From: Corbicula japonica
Taxonomy: Eukaryota > Mollusca > Bivalvia > Venerida > Cyrenidae
Reading direction: 5' to 3'
DNA: 64,000 nucleotides
Assembly (NCBI GenBank): GCA_038501625.1
Contig: JAZAYU010000181.1
Location: 558,001 to 622,000 of the forward strand
How positions within the stretch are numbered: position 1 is the stretch's first letter; each line of letters opens with the position of its first letter. A program made the position numbers and the translations under genes. The notes below the pieces were generated by a model. The model saw only the letters and a list, made by a program, of their open reading frames with translations. It searched no databases and had not been told where the DNA came from. This document shows, one piece after another, positions 1 through 10,770 of the stretch.

Positions 1-545
1 TTTGTTTCGATTGAACTTTGTTGTGAACTTTTTGTTTCTATAAAACTTTGTTGTGAACGCTGTTGTTTCTATGGAACTTTGTTGTCAACTCTGTTGTTTC
101 TATTGAACTTTGTTGTGAACTTTTTGTTTCTATTAAACTTTGTTGTGAAGGCTGTTGTTTCTATTGAACTTTGTTGTCAACTCTGTTGTTTCCTATGAAC
201 TTTGTTGTCAACTCTGTTGTTTCCTATTGAACTTTGTTGTTTCTATTGAACTTTGCTGTGAACTCTGTTGTTTCTATTGAATGTTGTTATTTTTTCATTG
301 AATTTTGTTGTTTCTATTGAATTTGAACTTTGTTGTTTCTATCGATTTTTGCTTTGAACTCTGTTTTTCTATTGAACTTTGTTGTTCTATTTAACTTTGC
401 TGTGAAATGTCTTTGGTGTGTTTTGAACTTTGTTGTTTCTTTTGAACTTTGCCATAAATACTCTATGGTTTATATTGAACTTTGCTGTTTCTTTTGAACT
501 TTGCTATGAAATGTCTGTTAATTTTACTGATCTTTGCTGTGAAAT
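1..545. repeat. Degenerate minisatellite, about 30-bp unit
   Basis: Roughly 18 imperfect units built around TTGTTTCTATTGAACTTTG followed by TTGTGAACTC run from the window edge to about 545, decaying to the right. Unit length varies and there is no sustained reading frame. The array probably continues to the left. It sits in what should be an intron of the supervillin-like gene whose last exons follow at 3012. Confidence 0.85.
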
Positions 546-837
546 GTTCCAAAGTGGACCCCAGACTTGCTAGCTACACTGGTATAGTTTTGGTATTCCA
601 TTCCAGTGGCTATAGTTTTATTACCTTAATTTCCATGGAATGAGTGCAAAACAATGGCAGCTATATTTGTATAAAGAAGGCAGTTGCAACACAACTGTTT
701 CACACTCAACCAATGATGATGATATGGTAATTTGACAGAAGACATCTTATTGTTAGGTACATGTAGTGTTTTTCTGTCTATAAGTGGGAGGGAGGGTAGT
801 GGGTTGGGGTGGGTTAGAAGTGTCAGTTGTTTGCTCT

Positions 838-951
838 GAGATCTCAAGCAACTGACTGGCTGAAAGGGAGACTTGTCTTCCTTTAAGCCAATCAGATCTT
901 TGAAATTTGAGACTGGTCTTCATTCTCAGTTTTATTATCTTGGACCTTGAT
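838..951. repeat. Family C palindrome, diverged copy
   Basis: Both arms of the family C palindrome are recognisable (GATCTCAAGCAACTGACTGGCTGAAA, shortened here to its core CTGACTGGCTGAAA, and AAGCCAATCAGATC) with the end TTTTATTATCTTGG. The outer left end is lost. Confidence 0.6.
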
Positions 952-1354
952 GTAGCTACTGACAAATATAAATCTGATGTTTTAGCTGGCCATAGAACAC
1001 GATTCATCAATAAAGATTATTCATCAGGTTACATTTTATTTATTGCATTTGTCCAATGGAATATGGCCATGTTACATGTATACTCATGCTGTAGTGTTCA
1101 TTATCTAATTGCATGGTATAAGTTAAAAAAATATGATATGAGTTACAAGTACTATAAATTACAGATAAAACTGTAATTATTTCTAATTTTGCATAGAACA
1201 CATATCTACTAGTAATTTATGTTAAAGTCAATGTAGTTTGTGATGTGTAACAAATTCAATTATGCCACTAAATGGTAAACATTTTTTAAAGCCTGAAAGT
1301 CAATAATGTATGTAGATCCTGATCAGATGTCTCAGATGTACCAGCTAATAACTG

Positions 1355-1495
1355 TGCCCAAGGTTATAAAACTGAGCATGGAAACCAGTCTCAAATCTCA
1401 AGCATCTGATTGGCTGAAATGGCGAGTCGCCATTTCAGCCAATCAGATGCTTGAGATTCGAGACTGGTTTCCATGCTCAGTTTTATAACCTTCAG
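1355..1495. repeat. Family C palindrome, near-complete copy
   Basis: TGCCCAAGGTTATAAAACTG opens the element and TTTTATAACCTTCAG closes it. The arms pair almost perfectly through CATCTGATTGGCTGAAATGG and its inverse around a short centre (CGAGTCG). Each arm carries a CCAAT box (GCCAATCAGA), in opposite orientations. Confidence 0.85.
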
Positions 1496-1655
1496 TACAT
1501 ATCACACTTGTTTCGGTGTAGGGCTTTACTTGTTGTAGATTTTTGTGAAAGTGTCCAAGATAACAGATTTATGTGTCTTATGAGCATTGATGTATGGTTA
1601 ATACAAGTCTCTTGTGTTGTGTTAACAACAGTTTTAGCATTTAATATCTGTTTAA

Positions 1656-2124
1656 CTGTTTCCTCCATAGATACGTCTTTTATTGCATGAAAATCCAGTG
1701 TAGATACAGATCACCCAGCACATCTGTGCCATCTGTTCAGGATCTGCACTGGTTGCATTTTGGTCGAAAATGACATTATGATAACAAATCATAAAGCCAA
1801 CAATGCAGATCCTGATCAGAGGGCATGGATATGCCGGCTGATCTGAATCTACACTCTTCGTCCAATCAATAAAGGTGTGTCTATGGAGGAAAGGGTTAAC
1901 TGTTTCCACCATAGATACATCTTTTATTGTATGGTGACTAACGTAGATCATCTATGCTGTCTGATCAGGATCTAAGCTGTTCAACTTAAGATTCTTTATG
2001 TTGTTTCTGACCAAAATGCAGACAGTGCAGATTCTGATCAGATGGCACAGATTTGCTGGCTGAACTGGATCTACATTGGCCACACATGCAATAAAACCTG
2101 TATATATATGGAATAAATGGACTA
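1656..2124. repeat. Two family A elements in tandem
   Basis: The first copy spans 1656-1895 (TTAA before it, GGAGGAAAGGG then TTAA at its end). A more diverged second copy follows at once at 1900-2124. Both show the hairpin cores built on GATCAGGATCTGCACTGGT and GATCCTGATCAGA. They share the TTAA between them, as if the second inserted at the end of the first. Confidence 0.75.
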
Positions 2125-2379
2125 AATGTTTTATCAGGAATCGCATAGTTTGGGAATAGTTTTGCATGAGTCATTTTGTATTTCTGGGAGCATGTGGCAT
2201 GGGAACACAATATTATTGTTGTACATGGAGTCATATATGTAGAATAAGCAACTGAGAAAACATTGTTGTTAAATATTCTTATTTTTTTTAAATGACTTCA
2301 AACATAATTGTCTTAATATATAAATGAATCTGATTTTATTTATACAAATGGTAAACCCTTGTTTTGATCCATATTGTTA

Positions 2380-2563
2380 CCGTCATTGTTCGAATATAAG
2401 CCGCCACACTCATGTATAAGCCGCACTGCCCCCAAACATGATAGAAGGATGAAAATGGCTTAACGAAAAGTATAAGCAGCCAAACCTGTGTATTAGCCGC
2501 ACCCCCAACTTTTTACTTCCAAATTCTGGGGAAAAAGTGCGGCTTATATTCAAACAATGACGG
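2380..2563. mobile_element. TA-flanked MITE (CCGTCATTGTT family), copy 1
   Basis: Terminal inverted repeats of about 25 bp start CCGTCATTGTTCGAATATAA and end with the inverse, TTATATTCAAACAATGACGG, flanked by TA on both sides. The 184-bp element has no coding capacity. TA target duplications fit the Tc1/mariner/pogo superfamily. A second copy lies at 30731-30913. Confidence 0.8.
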
Positions 2564-2581
2564 TATGTAATGGCAATGCGT

Positions 2582-2985
2582 AACTGAGTGGGGTATGGTT
2601 TTTATCTCATCAGTGTTGTTTGATCAGGATCTACATTGTTTGATTTTTTAATCATAACGTTATTGCTGTCAAAGAAGCAAACAGCGTAGATCCTGATAAA
2701 ACAGCATGAATGTTCCGGATGATCTGGGCCTACACTGTATGCACATGTGATGAAAACCAAATATGTAAAGAGTAAAGGGTGAACCTTTCATTCTCTGAAT
2801 GAATGTAATCAACTCCTCTTTCTATCAATTAAGTGCAGTCCATTCATTTTTCATAGGGCTATTTTACAGAAACTCTTAAAATGAATTTATTAACTATAGC
2901 AAACACTGTAGACAATTATCAGACTAGGGATGTCCAAGGTGATCTGGATCTACACTGTATGTTTTGCTTTTGAAGTGTTAAGCAT
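2582..2985. repeat. Diverged family A copy and fragment
   Basis: A decayed family A element occupies about 2582-2780 (TGATCAGGATCTACATTG ... GTAGATCCTGATAAA ... GAGTAAAGGG). A further core fragment (GTGATCTGGATCTACACTGT) lies at 2938-2960. Both lie in the intron just before the supervillin-like exon. Confidence 0.5.
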
Positions 2986-3011
2986 ATAATTTTGAATGTT
3001 GCTATTTACAG

Positions 3012-3555
3012 GATGGTAAGACTGAGGGCGAGTTAATGCCTGTCCAGGATCTGCTGAAGAAGTTGACGAAGACTCGCTACACTCTCGCAGAATTGTTGGA
3101 AATTCCACTGCCCGAGGGAGTTGACCCCCTGAAACTAGAATCCTACCTTTCTGATGAAGAATTTCAGGTAAAATGTGTACCCCTGCATAATAACCCTTTA
3201 TGTGCTAGGAAGGACCTTTGTGGTAGAAATCTACCAATCTGATAAAAAGATTCAAGGTTTTATGTTCAGTAGAGTTAATCATAAGGTTGGAACTTAATGG
3301 TCTAAAAATGTTGATAGACTCTTATTTTTCTGATAACAGGGGGTCCAACGTTTTTGGTTTTTGCGGAAAAGTAAGTGAGGGACATGTTCTGTGCAGAACA
3401 AAATGGCGGAATATTTGTCAGGAACATGGTATATTTGTGACCTGACAATGATTTTGTTTTGTTTTCAGTCTGTATTAGAGATGACAAGAGAAGAGTTTTA
3501 CGTCTTGCCATCCTGGAAACAGCAGAAACTGAAACAACAAGCCAGTCTCTTCTGA
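3012..3555 (+). CDS. SVIL: Supervillin-like protein, last two coding exons (villin headpiece)
   Basis: Two exons join in phase 0: 3012-3167 (after CTATTTACAG, before donor GTAAAATG) and 3469-3555 (after TTTTGTTTTCAG, ending TGA). Together they encode 80 residues with a complete C-terminal villin headpiece: PLPEGVDPLKLESYLSDEEF, then EMTREEFYVLPSWKQQKLK and a final SLF. The PLPEGVDPLKLE stretch and Leu in place of the second core Phe resemble supervillin more than villin or dematin. The buried Phe residues of DEEF and EEFY, the exposed Trp and the terminal Leu-Phe are kept. In villin the basic KKEK segment before GLF helps bind F-actin; here it reads KQQA, so actin binding may be weak. Supervillins are membrane-associated actin and myosin II scaffolds. 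The gelsolin-like repeats must lie left of the window. Advillin- or villin-like identity is the alternative. Confidence 0.85.
3168..3468 (+). other. Last intron of the supervillin-like gene
   Basis: A 301-bp GT...AG intron in phase 0, with donor CAG/GTAAAA and a T-rich acceptor tract ending TTTTGTTTTCAG. It contains no recognised repeat family. Confidence 0.8.
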
Positions 3556-4290
3556 ACACATCAATCAGAAACAAGCAGATGATCACTTTTGAACATGTGC
3601 TGAACACATGGCAGAAATAAGCAGCAAGTCATGTCTGAACACCTGCTGAACACATAGAGCATAAATAATTGGTCAGCCATTTCTGAACACATCAAACACC
3701 TGTTTTATTTACAAAACAGGAAGTCAGCTACATTTACGATCTGCTGAACACAACTAGTCATACAACAGATGTAGTCTATTTTGTTGTCTGAACACACCTT
3801 GTTGCAGGAAGTGATGTCATGTGAACACCTCTTCTGTCCAGGATGTGATGTCATGCATTCATATCTTACAGGAAGTGATGTCAGGAGACCTGTTCTGTAC
3901 AGGAAGTGGATTCAATCATGATATTGCTAAGACAGGAAATGATGTCTTATGCATTCCTGTTTTACAGGATGTGATGGCAGGAGACCTGTTTTGCACAGAA
4001 AGTGATTCAATCATAATATTGCCAGGACAGGAAATAATGTCATATGACATATACTCATGGATTTGTACTGTTTCATTCATAGTTAGCTCATTTTAATCAA
4101 CCAATTATTTTCTCAACCTTTGGTGAGAAATACCATTGAGATGAGCATTTGTGAGATGCATTTGAATCGATTATTGAGGGTTCTCATAGAAAGATTCATA
4201 CATGATTTTTGCATAATTTGGCGCTTGTTAACCTATGCCTATCATTATTTGTCTAGTCTATGAAAAATAAAGATGAAACTGTGAACATGT
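3556..4290 (+). other. Probable 3' UTR of the supervillin-like gene
   Basis: This follows the TGA stop directly. The first canonical AATAAA is at 4266-4271, so cleavage near 4290 would give a UTR of about 730 nt. The UTR is internally repetitive, first as GAACAC(A/C)-rich motifs and then as ACAGGAAGTGATGTCA-like units. The end point is inferred from the signal only. Confidence 0.5.
3590..4060. repeat. Degenerate tandem repeats with GGAAGTGATGTCA motifs
   Basis: Units reading CTGAACACAT(C) recur from 3590 to 3800. Then CAGGAAGTGATGTCA-type units recur at about 3806, 3838, 3869, 3899, 3933, 3967 and 4029. Spacing is irregular (about 30-60 bp). The motif joins an ETS-like GGAAGTG with a CRE-like TGATGTCA, though its position in a transcribed UTR makes a promoter role unlikely. 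Confidence 0.65.
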
Positions 4291-4356
4291 GAAGTTTAAA
4301 TCATGCATATGATCATGTTTGCGCTGAATTATCTATCCTTGATAGGTTATTTTTAA

Positions 4357-4540
4357 ATCAGGGAAAGACTTAGAGGGAGACTTTGGAGAAATAGTCTCCC
4401 AAATTTCCAGAATTTCTCCCTCTGCTCAACCAATGGATAAGTATTCCCAAGAATGCAAAAATCCTAGTTGACTAACTCAACTTCTCCCTAAAATTGGAAA
4501 AACTTCTCCCTGTTCTTCCAACCTAAGCTAATCCCTGTAG
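4357..4540. repeat. Family D imperfect palindrome (CTCCC/GGGAG rich)
   Basis: It opens CAGGGAAAGACTTAGAGGGA and closes AACCTAAGCTAATCCCTG, with several TTCTCCCT/AGGGAGAA blocks inside. An inverted full copy is at about 51101-51288 and a partial one at 34660-34780. The CAGGGA...TCCCTG ends suggest a non-autonomous DNA transposon of unknown superfamily. Confidence 0.65.
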
Positions 4541-5559
4541 ATGCATGTGAAAAATCCAAAATATTTCTAACGTTTGCTAGATTGTTCTGAAATTCTTGAG
4601 GTTATTGTTAGTAATTGAGCCATAGTTAGCAAAGGGAAATTAAGTTAGGCAAAACGGATTACCTTGGGCAATGGAGAATAAAGTTAGTTAAAAAAGGATT
4701 AAGTTAGGCAATAAGTATCACTGGAAACAGTCACTGTTAGGCAAAAGGAAGAAACTGTTTCAAAGGCAAAAGGAAGAAACTCTTTTGAAACGCAAGTTTG
4801 TTAAACATTGTTGATGTCTAGATTATTTGAAAATCCTTGCTCATCATCTGGCTTACCAAGGTCAAGTCTATTTATAGTACTTACCAAGGTCACTCGCCAA
4901 GGTAATGATATGGGTGAATCTCTCACTGCCAGCATTTTGTACTTATATGCTCAAGATTAAAACTCGCATACAGAATTTTGAGTGGTTCACACTAGATTAA
5001 GAAATAGTGTTCATTATTAAACTTGTGCTATTTGACTTTATTTATTTCTTTGTATTATTTGCTTCTTCTTTTAACGCCAGTTTGTTGGTGGAAAATTCTT
5101 AGGTGCTTTTGCATTCTTAACTAATATATATTTTCATGTTTGTTTTATAGTGCTTTCCTGAATAATCTGATGGTTGTCATCTTTAATAAGCTGAACTAAG
5201 AATATGCCTATTACATCTGTGATGAACTATATGCTACCTGCCTTACATTTTTAAACCCCATAAAACTGCTAATTTTTATTGATAGATGACGATGTAATTG
5301 CAACATATCAGAAATCGGCTATGCACTGTCATATTTTACATCTTGCAACTAATTTTTTTTTCATTGCTTTAATGCAGTATAAGTGGATTGGAGGAATAAG
5401 AAATAAATCGCTAGTAACTATGATACGGTTTTAGAATGAAAATATCAAGTGGCTTTTTCTCAGAATCTTTCGCAATTCAGGAGTTTATAAATTTACTCAC
5501 CATTTGTCCTGGCTGTGTAATAAAGGCTTAGTTTCAACTTTATGATGGTAGTTTACTAA
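4541..5559. other. Intergenic, no gene seen
   Basis: AT-rich sequence with short local repetition (GTTAGGCAAAAGGAAGAAACT-like pairs near 4730-4800 and TTACCAAGGTCA pairs near 4853-4890). No long reading frame, splice-bounded exon or known repeat family is apparent. Confidence 0.5.
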
Positions 5560-5793
5560 CCCTTTCCTCCTTAGAAACACCTTCATTGCATGAGCGAACA
5601 TTTTAGATCCAGATCAGCCTGCACATCTGTGCTGTCTGATCAGGATCTGCACTGTTTGCTTTTTGATTCGTTAGGTTATTTCTGACCTAAATGCAACCAG
5701 TAAAGATCCTGATCAGACGGCATGGATGTGCCGGCTGATCTGGATCTAAACTGGTTGCTGATGCGTAAAAATGCGTATATATGGAGGAAAGGG
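5560..5793 (-). repeat. Family A element, reverse orientation
   Basis: This full-length copy opens CCCTTTCCTCC and ends GGAGGAAAGGG. The linker between the hairpins reads as the reverse complement of the usual AGAAATAACCTAA, so the element is inverted. The flanks are CTAA and TATA rather than a clean TTAA. Confidence 0.85.
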
Positions 5794-5841
5794 TATATAT
5801 TTTCAGCCTTTGAAATTTAGGATACATGTTTGTTGCTTTAT

Positions 5842-6075
5842 CCCTTTACTCCATGGGATATGGCTTTTATCCCATGGACAAACAGTGTAGATCCAGATCA
5901 GCTGGCACATACAAACTATCTGACCATGATCTACACTGTTCTATTAGTCAGAAATGACTTCTTGAATAAAAAAGGAAAAAGTGCAGATCCTGATCAGATT
6001 GCACAGATGTTATGGCTGATCTGGATCTTCACTGTTCGCAAATGCAATAAAAGCCATATATACTGAGTAAAAGGG
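5842..6075. repeat. Family A element, ATGGGATATGG subfamily
   Basis: It has the same two-hairpin core, but the outer arms read CCATGGGATATGGCTTTTAT instead of CCATAGATACGCATTTTTAC. The end AAAAGGG is followed by TTAA. This subfamily recurs at 6451, 6927, 31421 and 49672. Confidence 0.8.
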
Positions 6076-6450
6076 TTAAGGTAATTTATTTTTTCTCATC
6101 AACATAGCAGGATTCAAAGTTCATATGTGCTAAGTTCTTATTGGTTTATTTTGACAGATTTCCTCCATAGAAATGTTGACCCATGTGATAATATTTTTAT
6201 CTATTCATTTTTTGTTAAAAAAACCCTATATCATAAATGTTGTTTCATGTATTGTGTACAGTTGTTGAAAATCAATTTGTTTTGTTTGAAAACCCTAATT
6301 TATTATGTTTTGCGTGTGAACATATATATAGTTTATAAGCACGTAGGGACACTTGTGTGAGAGCTTCAATATAATAAGGCACTTGTGTTCATTTATGTAG
6401 TGTAAAACGTGTACTTAGTGTATGTGACATAGAAAGGTTTTGTGTATTAA

Positions 6451-6689
6451 CCTTCTACTCCTGGGATATGGCGTTTAACCATGAACGAACAGTGTAGATC
6501 CTAATCAGATGGCATGGGCGGTATCATCAGGATCTAAAATTTTTATTCATTAGGTAATTTCTGATCAAAGAGACTAATTGTGTAGATCCAGATAAAAGTG
6601 AAGATCCTGATCAGATGACACAGATGAGCTGACTGATCTGGATCTACACTCTAATACATGTGATAAAACCCATTTATGTGGAGTAAAGG
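6451..6689. repeat. Family A element, ATGGGATATGG subfamily
   Basis: TTAA precedes the left end, and GGAGTAAAGGG followed by TTCA closes it. The first hairpin is damaged; the second (AGATCCTGATCAGATGACAC to GATCTGGATCTACACT) is clear. Confidence 0.7.
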
Positions 6690-6720
6690 GTTCAAACTGG
6701 AGGGTAACAAATACCACCAG

Positions 6721-6864
6721 TGCCCACGGTTATAAAGCTGAGATTGGAAACCAGTCTCAAATCTCAAGCATCTGATTGGCTGAAATGGCGACTGGTCGCC
6801 ATTTCAGCCAATCAGATGCTTGAGATTTGAGACTGGTTTCCAAACTCAGTCTTATAACCTCCAG
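6721..6864. repeat. Family C palindrome, near-complete copy
   Basis: Runs from TGCCCACGGTTATAAAGC to CTTATAACCTCCAG. The arms pair around GGCGACTGGTCGCC, and both carry the CCAAT box GCCAATCAGA in opposite orientation. Confidence 0.85.
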
Positions 6865-6926
6865 ACCAGTTTATGTTGCAGATTATTGTACATATTCTTG
6901 TAAAAAAGACTTAGTTCCAGAGTTAA

Positions 6927-7154
6927 TCTTTTTACTCCATGGGATATGGTTCATAGCTCACGGAAGACCATTGTTGATGCAGGTCAATCTGCACATTCAT
7001 GCCATCTGATCTGGATCTACACTGTTGGCTTTAAGGTTATTTCAGACCAAGAAGCAAACAGTGTAGATCCAGATCTGAGGGCATTGATGTGCTTGCTTGT
7101 CCAGATCTATATTGATGGACTATGTGATTAAAGTTATATCCCATGGATTAAAGA
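6927..7154. repeat. Family A element, ATGGGATATGG subfamily
   Basis: TTAA occurs at both ends (6923-6926 and 7155-7158). Cores GATCTGGATCTACACTGTTG and AGTGTAGATCCAGATCTGAG are visible. The first hairpin arm is diverged. Confidence 0.7.
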
Positions 7155-7353
7155 GTTAAAAAGCATGTAATCGTGTTCAGTTAAATAATAAACTGGATTT
7201 GTATTATATTGTAAAAATGTATAGAAAAAATTGTACAGTTACTGTTAAAAAATAATTTGCGCCAGTGCTTTTAAATACCAAACATTTGTATAACTTCCAT
7301 GAATAAATTCAAATGCCATCAAATAAAGGTTGTCTGGCTTGTTTGTTTTCATC

Positions 7354-7494
7354 AGGGTATAAAGCTGAGATTGGAAACAAGTCTCAAATCTCAAGCATCT
7401 GATTGGCTGAAATGGCGACCAGTCGCCATTTCAGCCAATCAGATGCTTGAGATTTGAGACTTGTTTCCATGCTCAGTTTTGTAACCTTGGGCAC
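7354..7494. repeat. Family C palindrome, reverse orientation
   Basis: Begins AGGGTATAAAGCTGAG and ends GTAACCTTGGGCAC, so the TGCCCAAGG end is on the right. The arms are near perfect, with paired CCAAT boxes around GGCGACCAGTCGCC. Confidence 0.85.
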
Positions 7495-7534
7495 AGAGCT
7501 TGAAAGATCTGTTAGGATTATTTCAGATATAGGT

Positions 7535-7670
7535 CGAAGTATCTTAATCCAGGGTCAGATCTAGAGGGGCTTCAGTGGGGTTGTTTGAACCCACTTTTTG
7601 GCTGCAATATTTGGATTTATCATGTAACTACTATGACTGCCCTGAACAAACCCCTGATCTGTACATCCTG
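7535..7670. repeat. Fragment of a GGGGTTTGTTC-type repeat (family E)
   Basis: It resembles stretches at 31260-31390, 32730-32835, 57570-57735, 57905-58020 and 61030-61145 in sharing GGGTTGTTTGAACCC, TTTTTGG(C)CAG and AACAAACCCC motifs. The ends are unclear. Confidence 0.45.
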
Positions 7671-7725
7671 TTACTCCTATTTCGTAAGGGATTTTGACAA
7701 ACTGAGTTTCCTAACCTATACTATA

Positions 7726-7831
7726 TGCCCAAGATCATAAAACTAAGTTTTGAAATCAGTCTCAAATCTCAAGGATCTGATCCTTGAAATTTGAGACTGA
7801 TCTCCAGATTTAGCTTTATGATCTTGGGCAC
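7726..7831. repeat. Family C, internally shortened palindrome
   Basis: TGCCCAAGATCATAAAACTA and TTTATGATCTTGGGCA bound a 106-bp palindrome. The central CATCTGATTGGCTG arm is gone, leaving AAGGATCTGATCCTT as the centre, so no CCAAT box remains. Both ends carry the TGCCCAAG version. Confidence 0.75.
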
Positions 7832-8034
7832 AGGATGTTGTGGTTCTCTCTAAGTTGCTTGGGTTGTTATTATTTTTACACATAAAACATACAGAAAACA
7901 ATTCTGTGCACAATTTGTACATTTCGCAAGAGATTATAATGAAAGTTGGCCAGATTAGTATTGTAGCAAAGTGTCCTGTCACATCTAAGTGGGTTGCTGA
8001 TATTTGCCCACCGCTAAGCTATGCCAATACATTA

Positions 8035-8335
8035 TAACATCTACCACTTATGGCGAAATCATCTTAAATTTCTTAGATGTCATAAGTATTATATCCTGTA
8101 TGCTTAACCTTTCTGTTTTCCAATGAAACTGAAATTGAATGACAGCAGAAATGAAGTCAATTTTGATTGGCTGTTTTATGCACTTCAATTACCCATTATT
8201 AAAGCATATTCATCAGACCAAAATGAGATAAATAATGCAATGTTTTCGAAGGCAGATAAGAGTGTATAAATTTAATCAGCAACCTGGGTTCCAATGATGT
8301 AGGAAACTTGACAAATCATGTGTAGTAGTATTCAT
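8035..8335. other. Intergenic, no gene seen
   Basis: AT-rich; no supported exon, repeat family or RNA gene is seen here. Confidence 0.4.
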
Positions 8336-8648
8336 ATTAGGTGGCTTAGTGTTGGCACTCTTATCCGGAGATCTGAGGTTTTACTACTGGTCAAGGCTAT
8401 TCATTTCTCTCCAAAACTGCCTCATTGGCATTATCGGCCGAGGTAGTTAACACGTACTATGCTGTCCCTTGAGGACATTAATTTTGCCAATTAAACATAA
8501 TTATCTTGTATAAGTGGGGTGGAATGTAGTAGCATTCAAATCCGGTAGCCTTGGTAGCTATACCAGCAGAGGGTCAGCAGAGTTAGGCCGAGATCTGAGG
8601 TTTGAGTCCTGGTCAAGGCTACTCATTTCACCCGAAAATTGCCACACA
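8336..8648 (+). repeat. Two tRNA-like SINE fragments in direct repeat
   Basis: Two related stretches (8338-8420 and 8565-8640) share GAGATCTGAGGTTT followed by CTGGTCAAGGCTA and CATTTC. The second has a B-box-like GGTTTGAGTCC. A-box-like GTGGCTTAGTGTTGG precedes the first. They look like remnants of a tRNA-derived SINE and end directly at the element starting at 8649. Confidence 0.4.
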
Positions 8649-10179
8649 ACAAGAGGGCCATGATGGCCCTATATCGCTCACCTGAGTACAAAAGTACTCT
8701 AAGCTTTACCCCAGGGCCTACATTTAAATAATGCTGGTAAAGGGTCTCTTCACAACACTCAACACGAAATATCTAAGGTCTAGTCGCATAAGTTTCAGAG
8801 AAAAATGATTATTTATGTTTTCCTATATAAATTAATGTAAACTAAGAGAACCCTGGGGCGTCGCCAATTTCGGCCCAGGGGACATAATTTGAACAAACTT
8901 GGTAGACATCCACTAGACAATGCTACATACCAAATATCTAAGCTTAAGGCATTGAGGTTTCCAGTAGGAAAATTTTTATAAGTTTTCCTTTTTTACATAT
9001 TAAGGGCCCCCAGGACGGGGCCAATTTTGACCCCAGGGCCAACATTTAAACAATGTTGGTAAAGGGTCTCTTCACAATACTCAACACCAAATATCTAAGG
9101 TCTAGTCCTATTAGTTTCTGAGAAAAATGATTTTTCATGTTTTCCTATATAAATCAATGTAAACTAAGAGAACCCTGGGGCATGGCCAAATTTGGCCCAG
9201 GGAACATAATTTGAACAGACTTGGTAGACATCCACTAGACAATGCTACATACCAAATATCTAAGCTTTAGGCATTGAGGTTTCAAGTAGAAATATTTTTA
9301 AAGTTTGCCTTTTTCACATTTTAAGGGTCCCTGGGGCGGGGACAATTTTGACCCCAGGGCCAACTTTTAAACAAAGTTGATAAAGGGTCTCTACACAATA
9401 CTCAGCACCAAATATCTAAGATCTAGTCCTATTAGTTTTGGAGAAAAATGATTTTTCATGTTTTTCCTATATAACTATATGTAAACCAAGAGAACCCTAG
9501 GGCGTGGCAGATTTTGGCCCAGGGGACATAATTTGAACAAATATAGTAGACATCCATTAGACAATGCTACTTACAAAATATCTAAGCTGTACACATTGTG
9601 GTTTGTGAGAAGAAGCTTTTTAAAGATTTCCTATATAAGTCTATGTAAAATGAAGTGACCCCTGGGGCGGGGCCAATTTTGACCCCAGGGAAATAATTTG
9701 AACAATCTTTGTAGAGTTCCACTAGAGGGTGTTAAATGCCAAATATCTAAGCTCTTGGCCTTGTGGTTTCAGACAAGAAGATTTTTAAAGTTTTTCCTAT
9801 ATAAGCCTATGTAAAATGAAGTGACCCCTGGGGCGGGGCCAATTTTGACCCCAGGGAAATAAGTTGAACAATCTTTGTAGAGTTCCACTAGAGGATGCTA
9901 AATTCCAAATATCTAAGCTCTAGGCCTTGTGGTTTCAGACAAGAAGATTTTTAAAAATTTTCCTTTCGATTGCCATGGCAACCAGAGTTCTGCATGGAAT
10001 TGATTTCTTTGAACATCTTTGGAAGAGCTTCATGCAAGGAACATCCGTGGCAAGTTTCATCAACTTTGGCCCAGGGGTTTAAGAGGAGATGTTGTTTAAA
10101 GCAAAAATTGACGACGCACGACGGACACAGGGCGATCCTAAAAGCTCACCATGAGCACAAGTGCTCAGGTGAGCTAAAA
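8649..10179 (+). mobile_element. Bivalve-type repeat with GGCC start and AGCTCA...TGAGCT hairpin end
   Basis: Starts ACAAGAGGGCCATGATGGCC followed by TATCGCTCACCTGAG. It ends after GACGCACGACGGACACAGG with the hairpin AGCTCACCATGAGC...GCTCAGGTGAGCT. The interior is a degenerate direct repeat of about 300-bp and then about 160-bp units, each with CCTGGGGCGGGGCCAATTTT and CAAATATCTAAGCT. The ends are shared with 53849-54723, whose interior differs. Such elements are frequent in bivalve genomes as I recall; I cannot assign a class. Confidence 0.75.
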
Positions 10180-10535
10180 AGTAACAACACCTTTTGTTTT
10201 ATGAAATAGCTTTATTTGCTTATTGCAATGCATTGCATATGATAATCTCACTGATTATTAGTGCAAATAATCTAAAAGTAAAATATTGTACATCGTAAAC
10301 TATTTTATGTATATATTACTCAAAGCATAATCATATCATATCATATTCAAACATGGGATTAATTATTTTCATGAACGAAAAATTATTTTCCAAGGGAACT
10401 AACTCTAACATGACAGATTTCAAGCAAAGGACATGCCTGTGTGAATTATAGTCATCCGGTTACTGCTTACTGTAGATGCAATGTAGACCGATAAGAATTT
10501 ATGCACTAAGGGTACTGTAAGAAGTCCTGTAATAA
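10180..10535. other. Intergenic, no gene seen
   Basis: AT-rich filler between two repeats with no recognisable exon or repeat. Confidence 0.4.
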
Positions 10536-10770
10536 CCCATTACTCCATAGATATAAATAATTTAACAAGTGTGACCAGTGTAGATCCAGATCAGCTGACA
10601 TATCCCTGTCATCTGATCTGGATCTACACTGGTCACTTCTTGGTCAGAAATAACCTTTGATTCTAACCAAACAGTGTAGATACTGATCAGATGACATGTC
10701 CATTGTTCTGGCTGATCTGGATCTAAACTGTTTTCCCACACGATCTAAGCCATATCCCATGGATTAAGGT
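10536..10770. repeat. Family A element
   Basis: Left end CCCATTACTCCATAGATATA, right end CCCATGGATTAAGG, so it mixes both subfamily arms. Both hairpin cores and the AGAAATAACC linker are present. Confidence 0.75.
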
